Part shown: in pieces, positions 39,601 to 48,809 of the stretch
Numbering within the stretch: position 1 is the stretch's first letter
How the letters are laid out: every line of letters starts with the position of its first letter
Source: Anas platyrhynchos
Lineage: Eukaryota > Chordata > Aves > Anseriformes > Anatidae
Direction of reading: 5' to 3'
DNA: 64,000 nucleotides
NCBI RefSeq assembly: GCF_047663525.1
Contig: NC_092588.1
Location: 138,376,501 to 138,440,500 of the forward strand
Translations under genes and position numbers: made by a program
The notes under the pieces: generated by a model
The model's input: only the letters and a program-made list of their open reading frames with translations
Told to the model about the DNA's origin: nothing
Database searches by the model: none

Positions 39601-42600
39601 AAAATCCTAAACAGACATCGGTAGTGTGCCCAGGTGGCCAAGAAGGCCACAACGGCATCCTAGCTTGTACCAGGAATAGTGCAGCCAGCAGGAGCAGGGA
39701 GGTGATCGTCCCCCTGTGCTCTGCTCTGGTGAGGCCGCACCTCAAGTGCCACGTTCAGCTTTGGGCCCCTCACTACAAGAAGGACATCAAGGCCTTGGAG
39801 CATGTCCAGAGAAGGGCTACGAAGCTGGTGAAGGGTCTGGAGCTCAAGGCCTGTGAGGAACGGATGAAGGAACTGGGGGTGTTTAGTCTGGGGAAGAGGA
39901 GGCTCAGGGGAGACCTCATTGCTCTCTACAACTCCGTGAAAGGAAGGTGTGGAGAGCAGGGGGTTGACCTCTTCTCACAGGTAACTAGTGACAGGACTAC
40001 AGGGAATGGCTTCAAGTTGTGCCAGGGGACATTTAGGTTAGAAATGAGGAGAAATTTCTTCTCTGAAAGAGCAGTCAGGCTTTGGGACAGGTTGCCCAGG
40101 GAAGTGGTGGTGTCACCCACCCTGGGGGTGTTCAAGGAAAGGAATAAAGCACTTCTTTCCGTTGCCCATAAATTTGCCCCCCAAGGAAGCGTGCCCCTTG
40201 TTGAAGGCAATGGTAAGACCACACAGCGTAAACCACTGCCCTTTGAGTTCTGCAGTGACTTTAATGTGTAGTAACAGCTGGCACTACCCGCCGAGAGCTC
40301 CATGGCTGACTTTGCACACAGCTTTTTATCTAATTCTTTTTCAAGGAGTGACACACAAGGGCGAGGGCAGAAGGCTCTCAAAGCACACAGTTCAGGGGGT
40401 CAAGCACACAACTCTCCCGGTCATACATGGTAAGTGACAGCAAGTATTCTGCTTACAACGTTTGGGTACACAGGTTTATTGTAGCTTGGCTTGAGTGGCT
40501 CTGTGTACACAGAAGAACCAGGTGGGCTGCCCCTTCCTTTCATAGAATAAACCAATGCCTGTTCCCAAACAACTTTGTTTAGTGCTAATTCATATTTCCT
40601 CTCCTTTGCTTCTTTTAACTCAGCAGGCTGGAAACGATCCTTCTAAAGCTGCAGCTTCAAGAAAGAGAAATAGCTACAGGCAAAGCTTAGCTGCATAAAC
40701 AATACCTAAAAAAAAAGAACTATTGTTATCATAAACCAAGCGCATGTTACTGCTGCCAATTGTCTCTAATTACAGCTGAAAATCAAGACATTGGGCGCTG
40801 CCTTGAGAAGTGGCCCTGGCCAGCTGTGGTTCAGAAGGGCAAGAGGAGATCACCTTCACCATGAAGCCTGCCAGGAAGACCACGTCAGGAGCTGGCTTGC
40901 AGGTTTGATCAGGTCGCTGCTGGGTGCATTTGTAGGCATTTCTGGAGAAGAAACATCCTTTCACAAGCAGGATTCAACCGTGTGCAGAGAAGGGCCTTAC
41001 AGCTCCCTGATAATTTATGTCCCGAGGTCAGTGGAGGCAGTGAATAACATTCTCTCAACCAAATAAAAGCTTTATTCAACAGACTTTTAGCATTTTAAAT
41101 TCATAGCGCTAAGATCAACTGAAGCGCGTTGCCTTGTTTTTTTCATACATAATTGTTTTTTATGCACACATTTACAAGAATTGAAAAATTCAAGAAGGAA
41201 GAATTCAGATAAAAAAGAATGAGCAAAATAAATTGCTGTTCCATTTTGTCATTAAACCCTGACAATCACTTTTATAGCCACCAGTGGAGGGAAAAGGAAA
41301 AAGGAATCTTCCCTTCCCTTTCCATGATCCATATAGAGACTGGTGAAAATGGCACAGCTGTAGCAAAAAACAAACATACTTTTTAATCCACACTCTTTAT
41401 CCATACAATGCAGACACAAGACAGATCACCAAAATATTTCTGCTGTGTTTTTTTTTCCATACAATTTTGACTCAATGCAAAAAGACACACAAATAAAGCA
41501 ACTTATTTGCAAGGCATGCAAAACAATGACTTCTTCCAGTAAAGGTTAAACTTTTGAATTCCTCTTTCACCATTAGAGTGGCCTCTGCTTCACATGAGCA
41601 GAAGATTTTTGCATTCAAATAAAAAGGGGTGTGCAAGGGGCATTCCAGACTTCCACTGCATTATTCATTGCAGAGTTGTGCAGACATCACACTCAGATTA
41701 GATTTCTGATCACTTTGGACGGTCATGCCAGGCAATATTTATCACTGCATGAATTTATATGGCTAGTGGATGACAGTTTTTGTTCAGTGCTTGGAACGGC
41801 ATGGAAACTTTTTCAATGAAATCAGATAACATATCTAACAACGCAGACATCAGGCTACATGCAACTGACTTTGTAAACTCCAGCTAGATGAGAACTTGAA
41901 GGGGAAACCATGCCAACCAATCTGTTGGCTCAAACATGTAAAACAGATGAAAGGTCCATTTCTGATAAAATTCCTTTAAAGTTTTAGATGTTCTCAAAGC
42001 CTATCTTACTCGCCCAAATCTGAAAGAAGGGTGGTTTTGTGTTTTTTTTTTTTTTTTTTTTTTAAATTGTGTATGAACAGCTTGAGGGCTACATCCTTCC
42101 TATGGTAATTCTAGAAACTCAGAAAGTACACCATCTGTACTTTAATAAAGCCACAGTACATTAAGATCATGTACCATATTTATCAGTATGCTGTTATGCT
42201 ATATGTTACTCACAGGAAGACAGAATACAGCATTTCCTCAAACTGTAAAAGCCTTTAAGACATGGATTGCACCCAGTTCCATGCAGTACTATGGACTTCA
42301 CATGGGTTCTAGGTCCTGAGAGTCAATGCACACAAATAAAATGTAAATTCTAAAAAAATAAAAATTAAAAAAATCAATGGAAATTAATTGACCACAGCAA
42401 ATACACTGTCAGTCTGTGTGTCCAGCTCAGGAGCTACATGTCTTCTCGCAGGAGGATGGTGTTAACAAATGAAAGGTAACCAGAAATAGGGAGGGAAAAA
42501 AAAAGTGTGTTACTGTTTGTAATCACATTCCAGCAACTGGGCTGGAGAGGCAGGTTGCTCCAGAATACCCTTTTACATTGAGAAACTGTATAGGAAACTC

Positions 42601-45600
42601 AAGGCCCCTTTTGCTGTACCTATAGCATTCAGTCCTGGGACTGTAAGAGGCCTTGGTGCTGGGAGTCACCAGACAGACAGGTACCTCTGGTAACATGGAG
42701 TTCTAGGGAAGCAGTGGTATGGCAATGGAAATAAAAGAGAAGCCCCTTAAAAAACAAACAGACACGATTCCCCTAAAAATGAGGACAGTAGGGAAGTGGA
42801 TGCATATAGGGTGGACAAAAAAAAAAAAAAACAACCAACAATGTATGGCAGGAAAAAAATATGGAAAGGAAATATAGCGCTGCGACCTATACCATAACAG
42901 AGATATGCCGAAGGCTCAAAGACCAGTCCTCCAGAATTCCCACAAAAACAGCTGGAAACTATTAAAGAATTTGGGATGAGATCTTTGAAAGATCTCGGGA
43001 CTCAGCTGCCTCGCAGCACCACAACAAACAATAACTTCACTCCTAATTTCCAAAGGAGTTAAGTCCACACTGAACATCAGAGAAAAATCCCACTCTTTGG
43101 CTTTATTTACTCGCTGCCCAGCAAAACTAGTTGTTGCATTTTTTCCTGTGTCTTCCCGTTCTTGTCTCCCTGATGTAGCACAAAACCTGTGAACTCTGTT
43201 CCGGCTGAGCATCTCCAGCTAGGCAGGCTAACTTCTGCATGCACAACTACACACTCACATCCTTCTGGCACTATACAGATTGTGGATACCTTCTAGCTTA
43301 ATCTCTCCCTTGAAGTGATTCATTTATATTTGAATCTCATACTCTACTAGTTGAATACTAGTTGTTGAAAACCTGTAATCCTTACTTCCCTGGGAAGCGT
43401 GCTCTTCAGAGCTGTCTTTGACACCACTTCAAAATGAATCGGATGAGAAGAATATAGTGATGTTTTTAAGGTTCACAACACCTTGATTAATAAGGCAATA
43501 CACAATTTAAATGCTTGGTGAAATGGACTATGAAAATGGCTTTATCAAGCCATATTTGTAGGGAATAAGAATTTGTCTTTTAAAATTAATCACAGTAACT
43601 GTGAAAGAGACTGATCCTACTATCCTTGTTCAAGTTCCCATGGAGCTTTTGCTTATCTAAGGAATGCTAAATCAGGTCTTTAAGGCAAGCTGCGTTTTGA
43701 AATTATTTGGTAGACCTTCCAGTGCATTCACAAACATTATACATGACATCAGATACTTTTTATTTATAAAATCCATTAACCGCATGGCATACAACATGGA
43801 AAACAGTATTCAGAGTCTCACGGTGGGTAAAGTGAAAAAAAAAAAAGGTACTTACACCAAAATGATGTTACAATCATACATGATAGACAGAATGACAGAG
43901 CAGTTTCACTTGGACCAAGTAAACAGAAAGGGGAACAGAAAGAGGCTGGGAAACCTTTCACCACTGTCAGAACATGAATGTGTCCAGGCAGCAGCTTTCT
44001 GCTGAACACCTATTCATTTACACGGAACTAATACACGAGGCATGCCTTAGAAATGTGCTTTTAAGATATGTCTGCATGCATCACTTGGGAATGAAGGGAA
44101 AGAATACTAAAACAGCAGTAAAATTAGTGAAGGGGTCACCAATGCTGACTAATCTAAACTGTAGCAAATTATTTGTGCAATAAACTAAGCTACTGTTTAT
44201 AATCTTGGTAATAACCCATCTCTTCTTCCCTTTCTGTCTGCCAGGATGCAATATTTTGACAGGAGACTGAATGTACAGGTCTCTGTAGCATAGTTAATTA
44301 AGTATAGTTGTTTATTCCCTAGGCCTGCATAAAGATCTACTGCTGAGGGAGGAATTGGGGAAAGGAGAACTATGAAACCCTGTATCAATACTAACTTGTT
44401 TACTCATAGCTCCTCAATCACTTCCTCCCACTGTTCAATTACCCCAACAGCCTCTACGCTGTGCTTGCCTTCAACCTGCAAGGACAGAGAGTAAATTAGG
44501 AAAATAGTAAGAGAGTGCCCTAAAATAGGCAACGCTCACAGAATAAAAGAACAGCGGTGGTCAGTTCTTCAGGGTACTGCTGCCTTGTTAGTGCTCGTAT
44601 ATAAAATGTACATACATAGTGCTTGAAAAGGCTATTTTCACCTTCCTGGTAGGAGCTGGAATTATTTATCTGCTCGATATGCCACAGTGCAAAAGGAGCT
44701 GGAATTCCTGTTCAACCTTAATGTAGCACACTCATGGCAGCTCCATGATGAGGGAAAGACTACCTAGGTCCTCTCAATATAGACATCCTCCCGTGATGAG
44801 CACTAGCACAAACACATCTGCTGGCACAAACACAAGCAGGGAGGGAAAACTGAGTGTCTAAAGGTGGGACAAGCGCAGGATTACTTTTTTGGTTGCACTG
44901 TTGGCCTAGGCAAGTTTAAGCTGTACCTGCAGTTACAGCTTAAAACATGAGGGGATGGTATGAGGCACAGACATGAGGATTTGCTAGAGAACAATCCCAT
45001 TGCAGTAAAAATGATACCAGTTACATGAAAAAAAATATTGGGGAACTACTAGAGAAGTCTTGCTAGCAATGGTTGTGTTTTCACTAAGAAACCCTTCTAA
45101 CAGATAGAGGCTGTGAAGTAAATCCAAGGCAAAAACTGGAAATCACACTGCAGAGGCAGTCACATTGTTTGAGATTTGTAACATTTAGCAAGGAAAAGCG
45201 GTATGAAATGTCTTGTAAGAGACAAAAACACATCTTCAAGGTTACCATGATCTTCAGAGAACTTAGGTGCCCAGTCACTGTCTAATTAAACACTGCTGCA
45301 CATAGTAGCTGCCTAGATATCTAAGACAGTCTGAACCAAGCTCCTGCTTTCCATCCTTTCATCTTTCAGTTTCATCCTTTTAAAAGAATTACTCAAAGTG
45401 AAAGAGCAGATTAGCTTCCATTATTGCAAGGCAACAGAATAATAGGGTCTTAGAGATTCTTCAGGAGATGTTTGATTACAAATATGCATCCAACAGCAAA
45501 GGAAATCACAATAAGAGCAAAGGTTAGCTTGCGATTCTAAAGATCACCTAAGCTACTAATTCTGATTGGAGTTCAAAAAGGAAAGTGGCCTTTTTTTCCC

Positions 45601-48385
45601 CCCTCACTGCAGTTGGTGACAAAAATATTAGCTTGCCAGAGAAATGCGTCAAACTGATGAAGAGATCAGAGTCTAACCTAACACCTATGCACATCCTCTT
45701 ATTCTTACACAGGGGAGGACGTTGCTGTCAGCAACACAGCACGGCTGCTCAAACCTTCAGGGTACTTTTGGTGCAGCTTTCCCAAAGTGTAGTTCTCCTA
45801 AAGATTGTTCCTACTTTTATGCATCAACATACTAACTGTGTCTCATCTGATTCAAAAATCCACTAATCCCTACACAAACTTTCAGCCATGGACTCTTCTG
45901 TCCTTTTGCCATACTCATGGAGACTGCAACAAAATCCCACCAAAAACTGGAGTCTAATTCCTACTACCCACATCATTCATCTCCATCACTGAGGGATTGG
46001 TCTGAATCTCCTGAACGAGTCCAGATGCTCTCTGGATCACATCTCTCCAGCATGGCCCTCAGCCAGGCCCAGTCCAGCTGCTGTCTGGATGAAATCCCTA
46101 CAGCATGGCTCCCTGCCCACTCCAGCTGCTCTCTGGATTAAATCGTGGCTCCTGGTCAGTCCCGCAGCTCACTCTCTCCTTCCTCAGATGCCAAACATGT
46201 GCCACAAACTCCTGTAAGGACAGCCTACCAAGCACAGTCACTCAGGTGAGAAAGAACATCCCCTTTCGGACTCAGCCAGCAAGCCATCCCTCCACTCTAC
46301 TGCTATTGGAGCTACAGTGAAGTGAAGCTTTTTGGAAGAATAATTCACTTATTGTACTTTTGCAGTCACTTAGTCACTAAAATATATGATTTCAGGTTGA
46401 GGGAAACTGGCTCCACTTTGGTGTCAGAATCCTTCAAGCAGTTTAATGAAAAACATGTATTTAAAACCTCACGCTCGCTTGCCTTGTTACAGAGATTAAC
46501 AACTGACCCATGCACACGGTGAATTTTCAACCCTCTCTGGTATGTGTTGCTTCCACTTTCTTTGCTCCAGTTGTGTGTGTACTAATAGCAGATGGGAAGT
46601 GGCTAGATTCTGCTCTCTGAAGTGCTCTCTGCCAGCAGCATTTCTAGTCAATTTGACTCCATGGTTTAGCACACAGAGCTGAGTGGCAGGAGACTGCAGC
46701 TCAGAAACAAGCAGGGAAAGGCAGAGTATGAGAAGACGGTTGCAGGGGGGAACCACAGACATAACACAAAACAGAGTGGAAATGAGAATGGAGAGACAGC
46801 TAGAAAAAAAAAATAAAAAAAAAAAAAGCAGAACAGAGCATATACTGCAAAGCCAATAAACTGTAAGGAGTGGAAAAGAAGGGAAAGAGGCAGAAAGGGA
46901 AAAATGAACAAGGAAAGAGAAGCAGGCTAGAAGAACATAATAGCAGCTCGAAGTCTGCAAATGCTCCTGTTCTTTCCTTTCACTCTGATTTTGAACAATG
47001 TTACAAACTTATGGAAGTTCAAAACATTGAGGCGTGAAGCACAGGGGTCTCTCACTGGAAATGTATAATAGACCTACTGTTGGGGTACGTTGCAAGGGTT
47101 ATTAAGACTACTGTCACTTGCATTCACTTAAGGAGAGCATATGCTGTTTCAGCCTCAAATTTCAGTTAAAATAGATGAAATGCTGGCCTCAGAAAGGTTG
47201 CCTGCAGAGTCACCACTGATTTCAGTATAGCCAGGACATCGCAGCTTCAGTTAAAGACTCAGCTCCCATGTTCTTTCTGTGTTTTTTTCTCCCCCCATTG
47301 GAACTGCAATGCTAACGTGGTCATATAACGTAAAAGACAATATTTGCAAAAATATTTGCAAACTACTTCTTAGATGGCAGCATCTCACGTGGGGATGCAC
47401 CATCCCCTTCTGCACTATTAGTTTTCCTACAGTGCGCAAAGACTCGAGGACAAAAACATCGGTGTTGCCGCTGATACCTGCACGTACAGCACAACTTGTT
47501 TCACAGCTGATTTAACCAGGTATTTTCTTATCAAACTTCCAGTGCAAACTAGCAGGCTGTAAAGCAAAGATTTAGGGTGATGCAAAAGACCGAGGCATGG
47601 GATCGGACTAAAGGACTCCTGAGAAGATGCTCCGTGAAATGGCAAAGGCTTTGCACAGCTGGCTTCCAGCCCGCTTAGGATTTTGGAGGAGCAACGTGTG
47701 TTTTTAGCAGAGCACACATTACAAACGTGGTCACAGCACTACCCAGCCCCAGCCCCACCTTGGTTTTAAGGCGGATAAAGATATCTGGAAGGTGTCTGCC
47801 AGGACTTTTTGCACCGGCTGTAACCAAGCTGCCACCCGCAACATTTCCCCGGGCTCAAAACCAGCGCCCACGAGGCCCCACCATGGGACCCACACACCCC
47901 GGGCAAAGTGGATTTGCGCCTTCTCAGCCCCATGGGCTCGCCCCGATGAGGATGCTAAGATGCCCACCCCCGACAGAAAGGCTGAAGGAGTGGGAGCAGA
48001 GGCAGGTGAGCGCTCCCGCAGACCCTGAGTAACGCAGCCACCTCCAGCAAGCAGCCGGGCAGCCCCTACCTGTTCCCGCTGCGAGGAAGGGGCGGCGGGG
48101 GGGCTCTGAGGGCTCGCACCACTTTCGGCGTGCCGGGCGCTCCTTCTGCCTCCTCCTCCCAGCCCCTGACGGGAAAACAAAGTTGACAACACCGCTGCCC
48201 GAGCCCCCACCGCCCGCCAGCCGCGCCGCTCCCTGCCCCACGAAGCTCCGAGCCCAGCCCCGTCCCGCTCCTTCTCCCCTCGCCCTTTACCTGGCTCGGA
48301 GCGGCCGCTCGCCGCCCAGGCGCAGGAGGCAGGCGGCCAGCAGCAGGCTGCCCAGCGCCGCGGCCAAGGCGATGACAGCCCGCAT
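14540..48385 (-). CDS. ST8SIA6: ST8SIA6, alpha-2,8-sialyltransferase 6 (whole gene, seven coding exons)
   Basis: The enzyme transfers sialic acid from CMP-Neu5Ac in alpha-2,8 linkage onto sialylated glycans, preferring O-glycans in studied mammals, in the Golgi lumen. Joining 48291-48385, 38189-38287, 32486-32572, 20936-21080, 19220-19332, 17818-17910 and 14540-15008 on the minus strand gives 1101 bases: 366 residues plus stop. Every junction is GT-AG and the frame stays open. Visible in the product are a signal anchor at about residues 4-21, a stem to about 150, sialylmotif L about 153-208, motif S about 289-314, motif III HHYYDN 325-330 and motif VS H338 to E343. Cysteines 154, 168, 303 and 363 match the family disulfide pattern. 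NxS/T sequons occur at N80, N112, N119, N165 and N196. The C-terminal half ends [11 protein letters not shown], close to human LKLQFSKCEVA as I remember it, which separates it from ST8SIA1 and ST8SIA5. Human is about 32 residues longer, all in the stem. No frameshift or stop was seen, so it looks functional. Confidence 0.96.
15009..17817 (-). other. ST8SIA6: ST8SIA6 intron 6 (about 2.8 kb)
   Basis: GTAAGTA donor, TACTTGGCAG acceptor with a CTCTTTTCC tract further upstream, phase 2. Contains a T run near 15934-15946 and an A- and GA-rich patch at 17424-17458. A self-complementary AT palindrome (ATTTAAATTTAAAT) lies near 17034. No coding signal was seen. Confidence 0.85.
17818..17910 (-). CDS. 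ST8SIA6: ST8SIA6 coding exon 6: second half of sialylmotif L
   Basis: Completes Arg180, encodes residues 181-210 and gives two bases of Lys211. [26 protein letters not shown] complete sialylmotif L, with the Asn and Pro-Pro residues used in donor binding in this family. NKT at 196 is a possible sequon. The acceptor is TTTCAG|G and the donor CAGAA|GTAAGTA. At 93 bases it is frame-exact with both neighbours. It was too short for a start-to-stop open-frame scan and was found by translating across the gap between exons 5 and 7. Confidence 0.97.
17911..19219 (-). other. ST8SIA6: ST8SIA6 intron 5 (about 1.3 kb)
   Basis: Interrupts sialylmotif L at the Arg180 codon (FVF-R-CNL). GTAAGA donor, GATTTCAG acceptor, phase 2. 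Holds an A-rich run near 18906-18935. No other feature was seen. Confidence 0.85.
19220..19332 (-). CDS. ST8SIA6: ST8SIA6 coding exon 5: first half of sialylmotif L
   Basis: Encodes residues 143-179 and two bases of Arg180. After [10 protein letters not shown] comes [11 protein letters not shown], then [14 protein letters not shown], the diagnostic first half of sialylmotif L, which binds CMP-sialic acid. C154 and C168 are the two motif L cysteines of the family. NSS at 165 is a possible glycosylation site. The acceptor is GTTTGCAG|T and the donor TTTAG|GTAAGA. At 113 bases the exon enters in phase 0 and leaves in phase 2. Confidence 0.98.
19333..20935 (-). other. ST8SIA6: ST8SIA6 intron 4 (about 1.6 kb)
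   Basis: GTAAGA donor, TTGTTTGCAG acceptor, phase 0. Contains an A run near 20779-20797. The 147-residue plus-strand open frame at 19996-20439 has no recognisable motif and no splice support, and is treated as chance. Confidence 0.85.
20936..21080 (-). CDS. ST8SIA6: ST8SIA6 coding exon 4: start of lumenal domain
   Basis: Completes Arg94 and encodes residues 95-142. [20 protein letters not shown] aligns with human AKLASCCDAVQNFVVSQNNT, and the exon ends RMLPV where human has HMFPV. Two sequons, NNT (112) and NMS (119), lie in the segment before sialylmotif L. The acceptor is TTTTTGCAG|G; the donor is CCTGTG|GTAAGA, giving the gene's only phase 0 intron. The exon is 145 bases. Its pyrimidine tract is a microsatellite (see the separate entry). 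Confidence 0.97.
21085..21110 (-). repeat. (GTTT)n microsatellite forming the exon 4 acceptor tract
   Basis: On the plus strand the run reads AAAAC followed by repeated AAAC units. On the gene strand it is (GTTT)n ending directly in TTTTTGCAG at the exon 4 boundary (exon starts at 21080). The simple repeat therefore supplies the polypyrimidine tract, interrupted by G every fourth base. Repeat and acceptor are read directly; any effect on splicing is inference. Confidence 0.92.
30566..30619. repeat. Poly(A) with (AAAG)n tract in intron 3
   Basis: A run of 24 A (30566-30589) followed by AAAG units. Simple repeat; may mark an old retroposon tail, but no upstream element is recognisable. Confidence 0.85.
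32486..32572 (-). CDS. ST8SIA6: ST8SIA6 coding exon 3: distal stem
   Basis: Encodes the end of codon 65, residues 66-93 and two bases of Arg94. The acceptor is TTTTTTTAG|A and the donor TTCAG|GTAATT. The translation [18 protein letters not shown] then PEESAKF matches human YSENDYLQIITDIQSCPW and AEEYANF almost position by position, a strong family-member diagnosis. NCT at residue 80 is a possible N-glycosylation site. Length 87 bases preserves phase 2 on both sides. Confidence 0.95.
32573..38188 (-). other. ST8SIA6: ST8SIA6 intron 2 (about 5.6 kb)
   Basis: GTAGGT donor and TTTTTTTAG acceptor; phase 2. The interior shows A-rich simple repeats, notably A14 at 34257-34270 followed by an AAT-type run to about 34307. 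I saw no CR1 and no coding signal; the open frames near 34.1-35.7 kb have no recognisable family and no supporting splice sites. Confidence 0.85.
34257..34308. repeat. Poly(A) and (AAT)n simple repeat in intron 2
   Basis: Fourteen A at 34257-34270, then a short unique stretch, then about six AAT units ending near 34307. Confidence 0.85.
38189..38287 (-). CDS. ST8SIA6: ST8SIA6 coding exon 2: stem region
   Basis: Supplies the last base of Arg32, residues 33-64 and two bases of codon 65. The acceptor is CTTTTTTAACAG|A and the donor AAAAG|GTAGGT. The translation starts [13 protein letters not shown] and contains [11 protein letters not shown], which aligns with human EKCKNLQYGI. The region is a lumenal stem, rich in Lys, Gln and Asn, with one Cys at the position equivalent to human. 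This is the least conserved part of the protein, so the exon call rests on splice sites, phase and the CK motif. Length 99 bases keeps frame exactly. Confidence 0.88.
39360..39605 (-). mobile_element. CR1 LINE fragment, minus strand, left half of an inverted pair
   Basis: Read on the minus strand this gives the CR1 3' coding end: GGGGCTGTGGAGTTTCCCTC, CTTGGAGATCTTCAAAAGCC, CTGGACATGG-like and CAACCAGCTCTGGCCTCAAC. Its 5' part (near 39540-39600) corresponds to the CR1 segment for [10 protein letters not shown]. Terminal octamers are not evident at 39360. Confidence 0.85.
39618..40150 (+). mobile_element. CR1 LINE reverse-transcriptase ORF2 C-terminal remnant
   Basis: A plus-strand CR1 fragment with an unusually intact frame. 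It contains [51 protein letters not shown] and [20 protein letters not shown], all hallmark blocks of the CR1 ORF2 C-terminus beyond the polymerase core. The frame runs on past the homology to 40271, but the element is 5'-truncated and lacks the endonuclease and most of the polymerase, so it is a dead copy and not a host gene. It lies in intron 1, antisense to ST8SIA6. Confidence 0.95.
42042..42063. repeat. T22 homopolymer in intron 1
   Basis: Uninterrupted run of 22 T on the plus strand (A22 on the gene strand). Confidence 0.9.
42978..42996. repeat. Perfect 9-base palindrome with one-base centre
   Basis: GAGATCTTT, G, AAAGATCTC. Sits in intron 1. Short enough to arise by chance in a 64 kb window, but exact. 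Confidence 0.8.
44404..44475 (-). other. Terminal-exon-like structure in intron 1 (speculative)
   Basis: On the minus strand a strong acceptor (CCTAATTTACTCTCTGTCCT then TGCAG, with a branch-point-like CTAAT) is followed in phase 0 by 23 open codons, [20 protein letters not shown] then EEL, and TGA at 44404-44406. An AATAAA follows about 90 bases later (44311-44316). I do not recognise the peptide. Its phase does not match ST8SIA6 exon 1, whose phase 2 junction would hit a stop after seven codons here. It could be a real 3' exon of an unannotated transcript or a chance arrangement. Confidence 0.25.
46021..46160 (+). repeat. Minisatellite-like imperfect tandem repeat, three units
   Basis: Units start CCAGATGCTCTCTGGATCAC (46021), CCAGCTGCTGTCTGGATGAA (46074) and CCAGCTGCTCTCTGGATTAA (46122). 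The spacings are 53 and 48 bases, and each unit has a following GCATGGC or CGTGGCT block. GC-rich relative to its surroundings. No protein is suggested. Confidence 0.8.
48291..48385 (-). CDS. ST8SIA6: ST8SIA6 coding exon 1: cytoplasmic tip and signal anchor
   Basis: Encodes residues 1-31 plus two bases of codon 32. After MRAV comes a run of Ala, Leu, Ile and Val (about residues 4-21), then charged LGGERPLRA, the usual N-terminus of a type II Golgi glycosyltransferase. The ATG at 48383-48385 has ACC directly before it, so position -3 is A, a good start context. An in-frame ATG 132 bases upstream (48515-48517) has C at -3 and lies upstream of the TATA-like box, so it is probably not in the mRNA. 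The donor is CCAG|GTAAAG, with the splice after the second base of an Arg codon. The human protein also opens with MR and a Leu-rich anchor. Confidence 0.9.
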
Positions 48386-48430
48386 GGTGCTCTCGGCGGC
48401 AGCTCCCGCCGCAGCGGCGGCCGCCCCATA

Positions 48431-48438
48431 GTATTTAA
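48431..48438 (-). promoter_or_regulatory. TATA-like box upstream of the ST8SIA6 start
   Basis: TTAAATAC on the minus strand, about 45 bases upstream of the ATG and followed by a GC box. If it is a working TATA element, transcription would begin near 48400-48410 and leave a 5' UTR of only about 15-25 bases. It would also exclude both the upstream in-frame ATG at 48515-48517 and the out-of-frame ATG at 48429-48431. Inference from position only. Confidence 0.45.
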
Positions 48439-48809
48439 GGCGGGCGGCGGGCAGGGGGAGGCGGCCATGGCAGCACAGGGGCGCCGCGCCCCGCCCCTCG
48501 CCCTGCGCCGCCGCCATCAGCCCCCCTCCTGCCTCAGCGCCGTGCCGCCCAACTTTCCCCTCAGGAGGAGGCCGCCGTGTGGGGTTGGAGCCCTATGGGG
48601 CCGCCTCCTCGGCTGCCCCGCTGTGGTGCTGCGGGGCTCCCGTGTGGGGAGCGGGTCCTCCACCGCGGTGGTGGCGGAGGGGGGCTCCTGGAGGGGAGCG
48701 GTACCCTCAGGTCGCCGCGTTTTGGTGTCTGTGCCGTACTCTAGTTACACACTCAGCCTGTTTGTTTTTTTTTTTTTTTGTATAAAATGTGTTGTCACTG
48801 CCCTCGGTG

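Larger units (their letters stand above)
38288..48290 (-). other. ST8SIA6: ST8SIA6 intron 1 (about 10.0 kb)
   Basis: Starts GTAAAG inside the CpG island and ends with a pyrimidine-rich tract and AACAG at 38288; phase 2. It contains an inverted CR1 pair (39.36-40.15 kb), a 22-base T run (42042-42063), a minisatellite-like three-unit repeat (46.0-46.2 kb), an A-rich run near 46804-46828 and a terminal-exon-like structure (44.3-44.5 kb). The phases of exons 1 and 2 fit directly, so no additional stem exon is needed. A short phase 2-2 exon hidden here cannot be excluded by eye. Confidence 0.85.
47820..48750. promoter_or_regulatory. CpG-rich promoter island of ST8SIA6
   Basis: An abrupt GC- and CpG-dense block in otherwise AT-rich DNA, covering the upstream promoter, exon 1 and the first few hundred bases of intron 1. 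Several GC boxes (GGGGCGG or CCGCCCC) are visible, for example at 48421-48427 and near 48489-48496. Long open frames on both strands here reflect the lack of AT-rich stops, not genes. Boundaries are by eye. Confidence 0.85.

Noticed and set aside
39624..40271. 215-residue plus-strand open frame as a host protein gene
   Set aside because: Its sequence is the C-terminal part of CR1 ORF2 ([31 protein letters not shown] blocks); it is a 5'-truncated LINE remnant.
47731..48468. 245-residue minus-strand open frame
   Set aside because: It lies in the CpG island in a different frame from the ST8SIA6 start, crosses the exon 1 donor, and is Pro/Ala/Arg-rich as expected from GC-rich DNA without stops.
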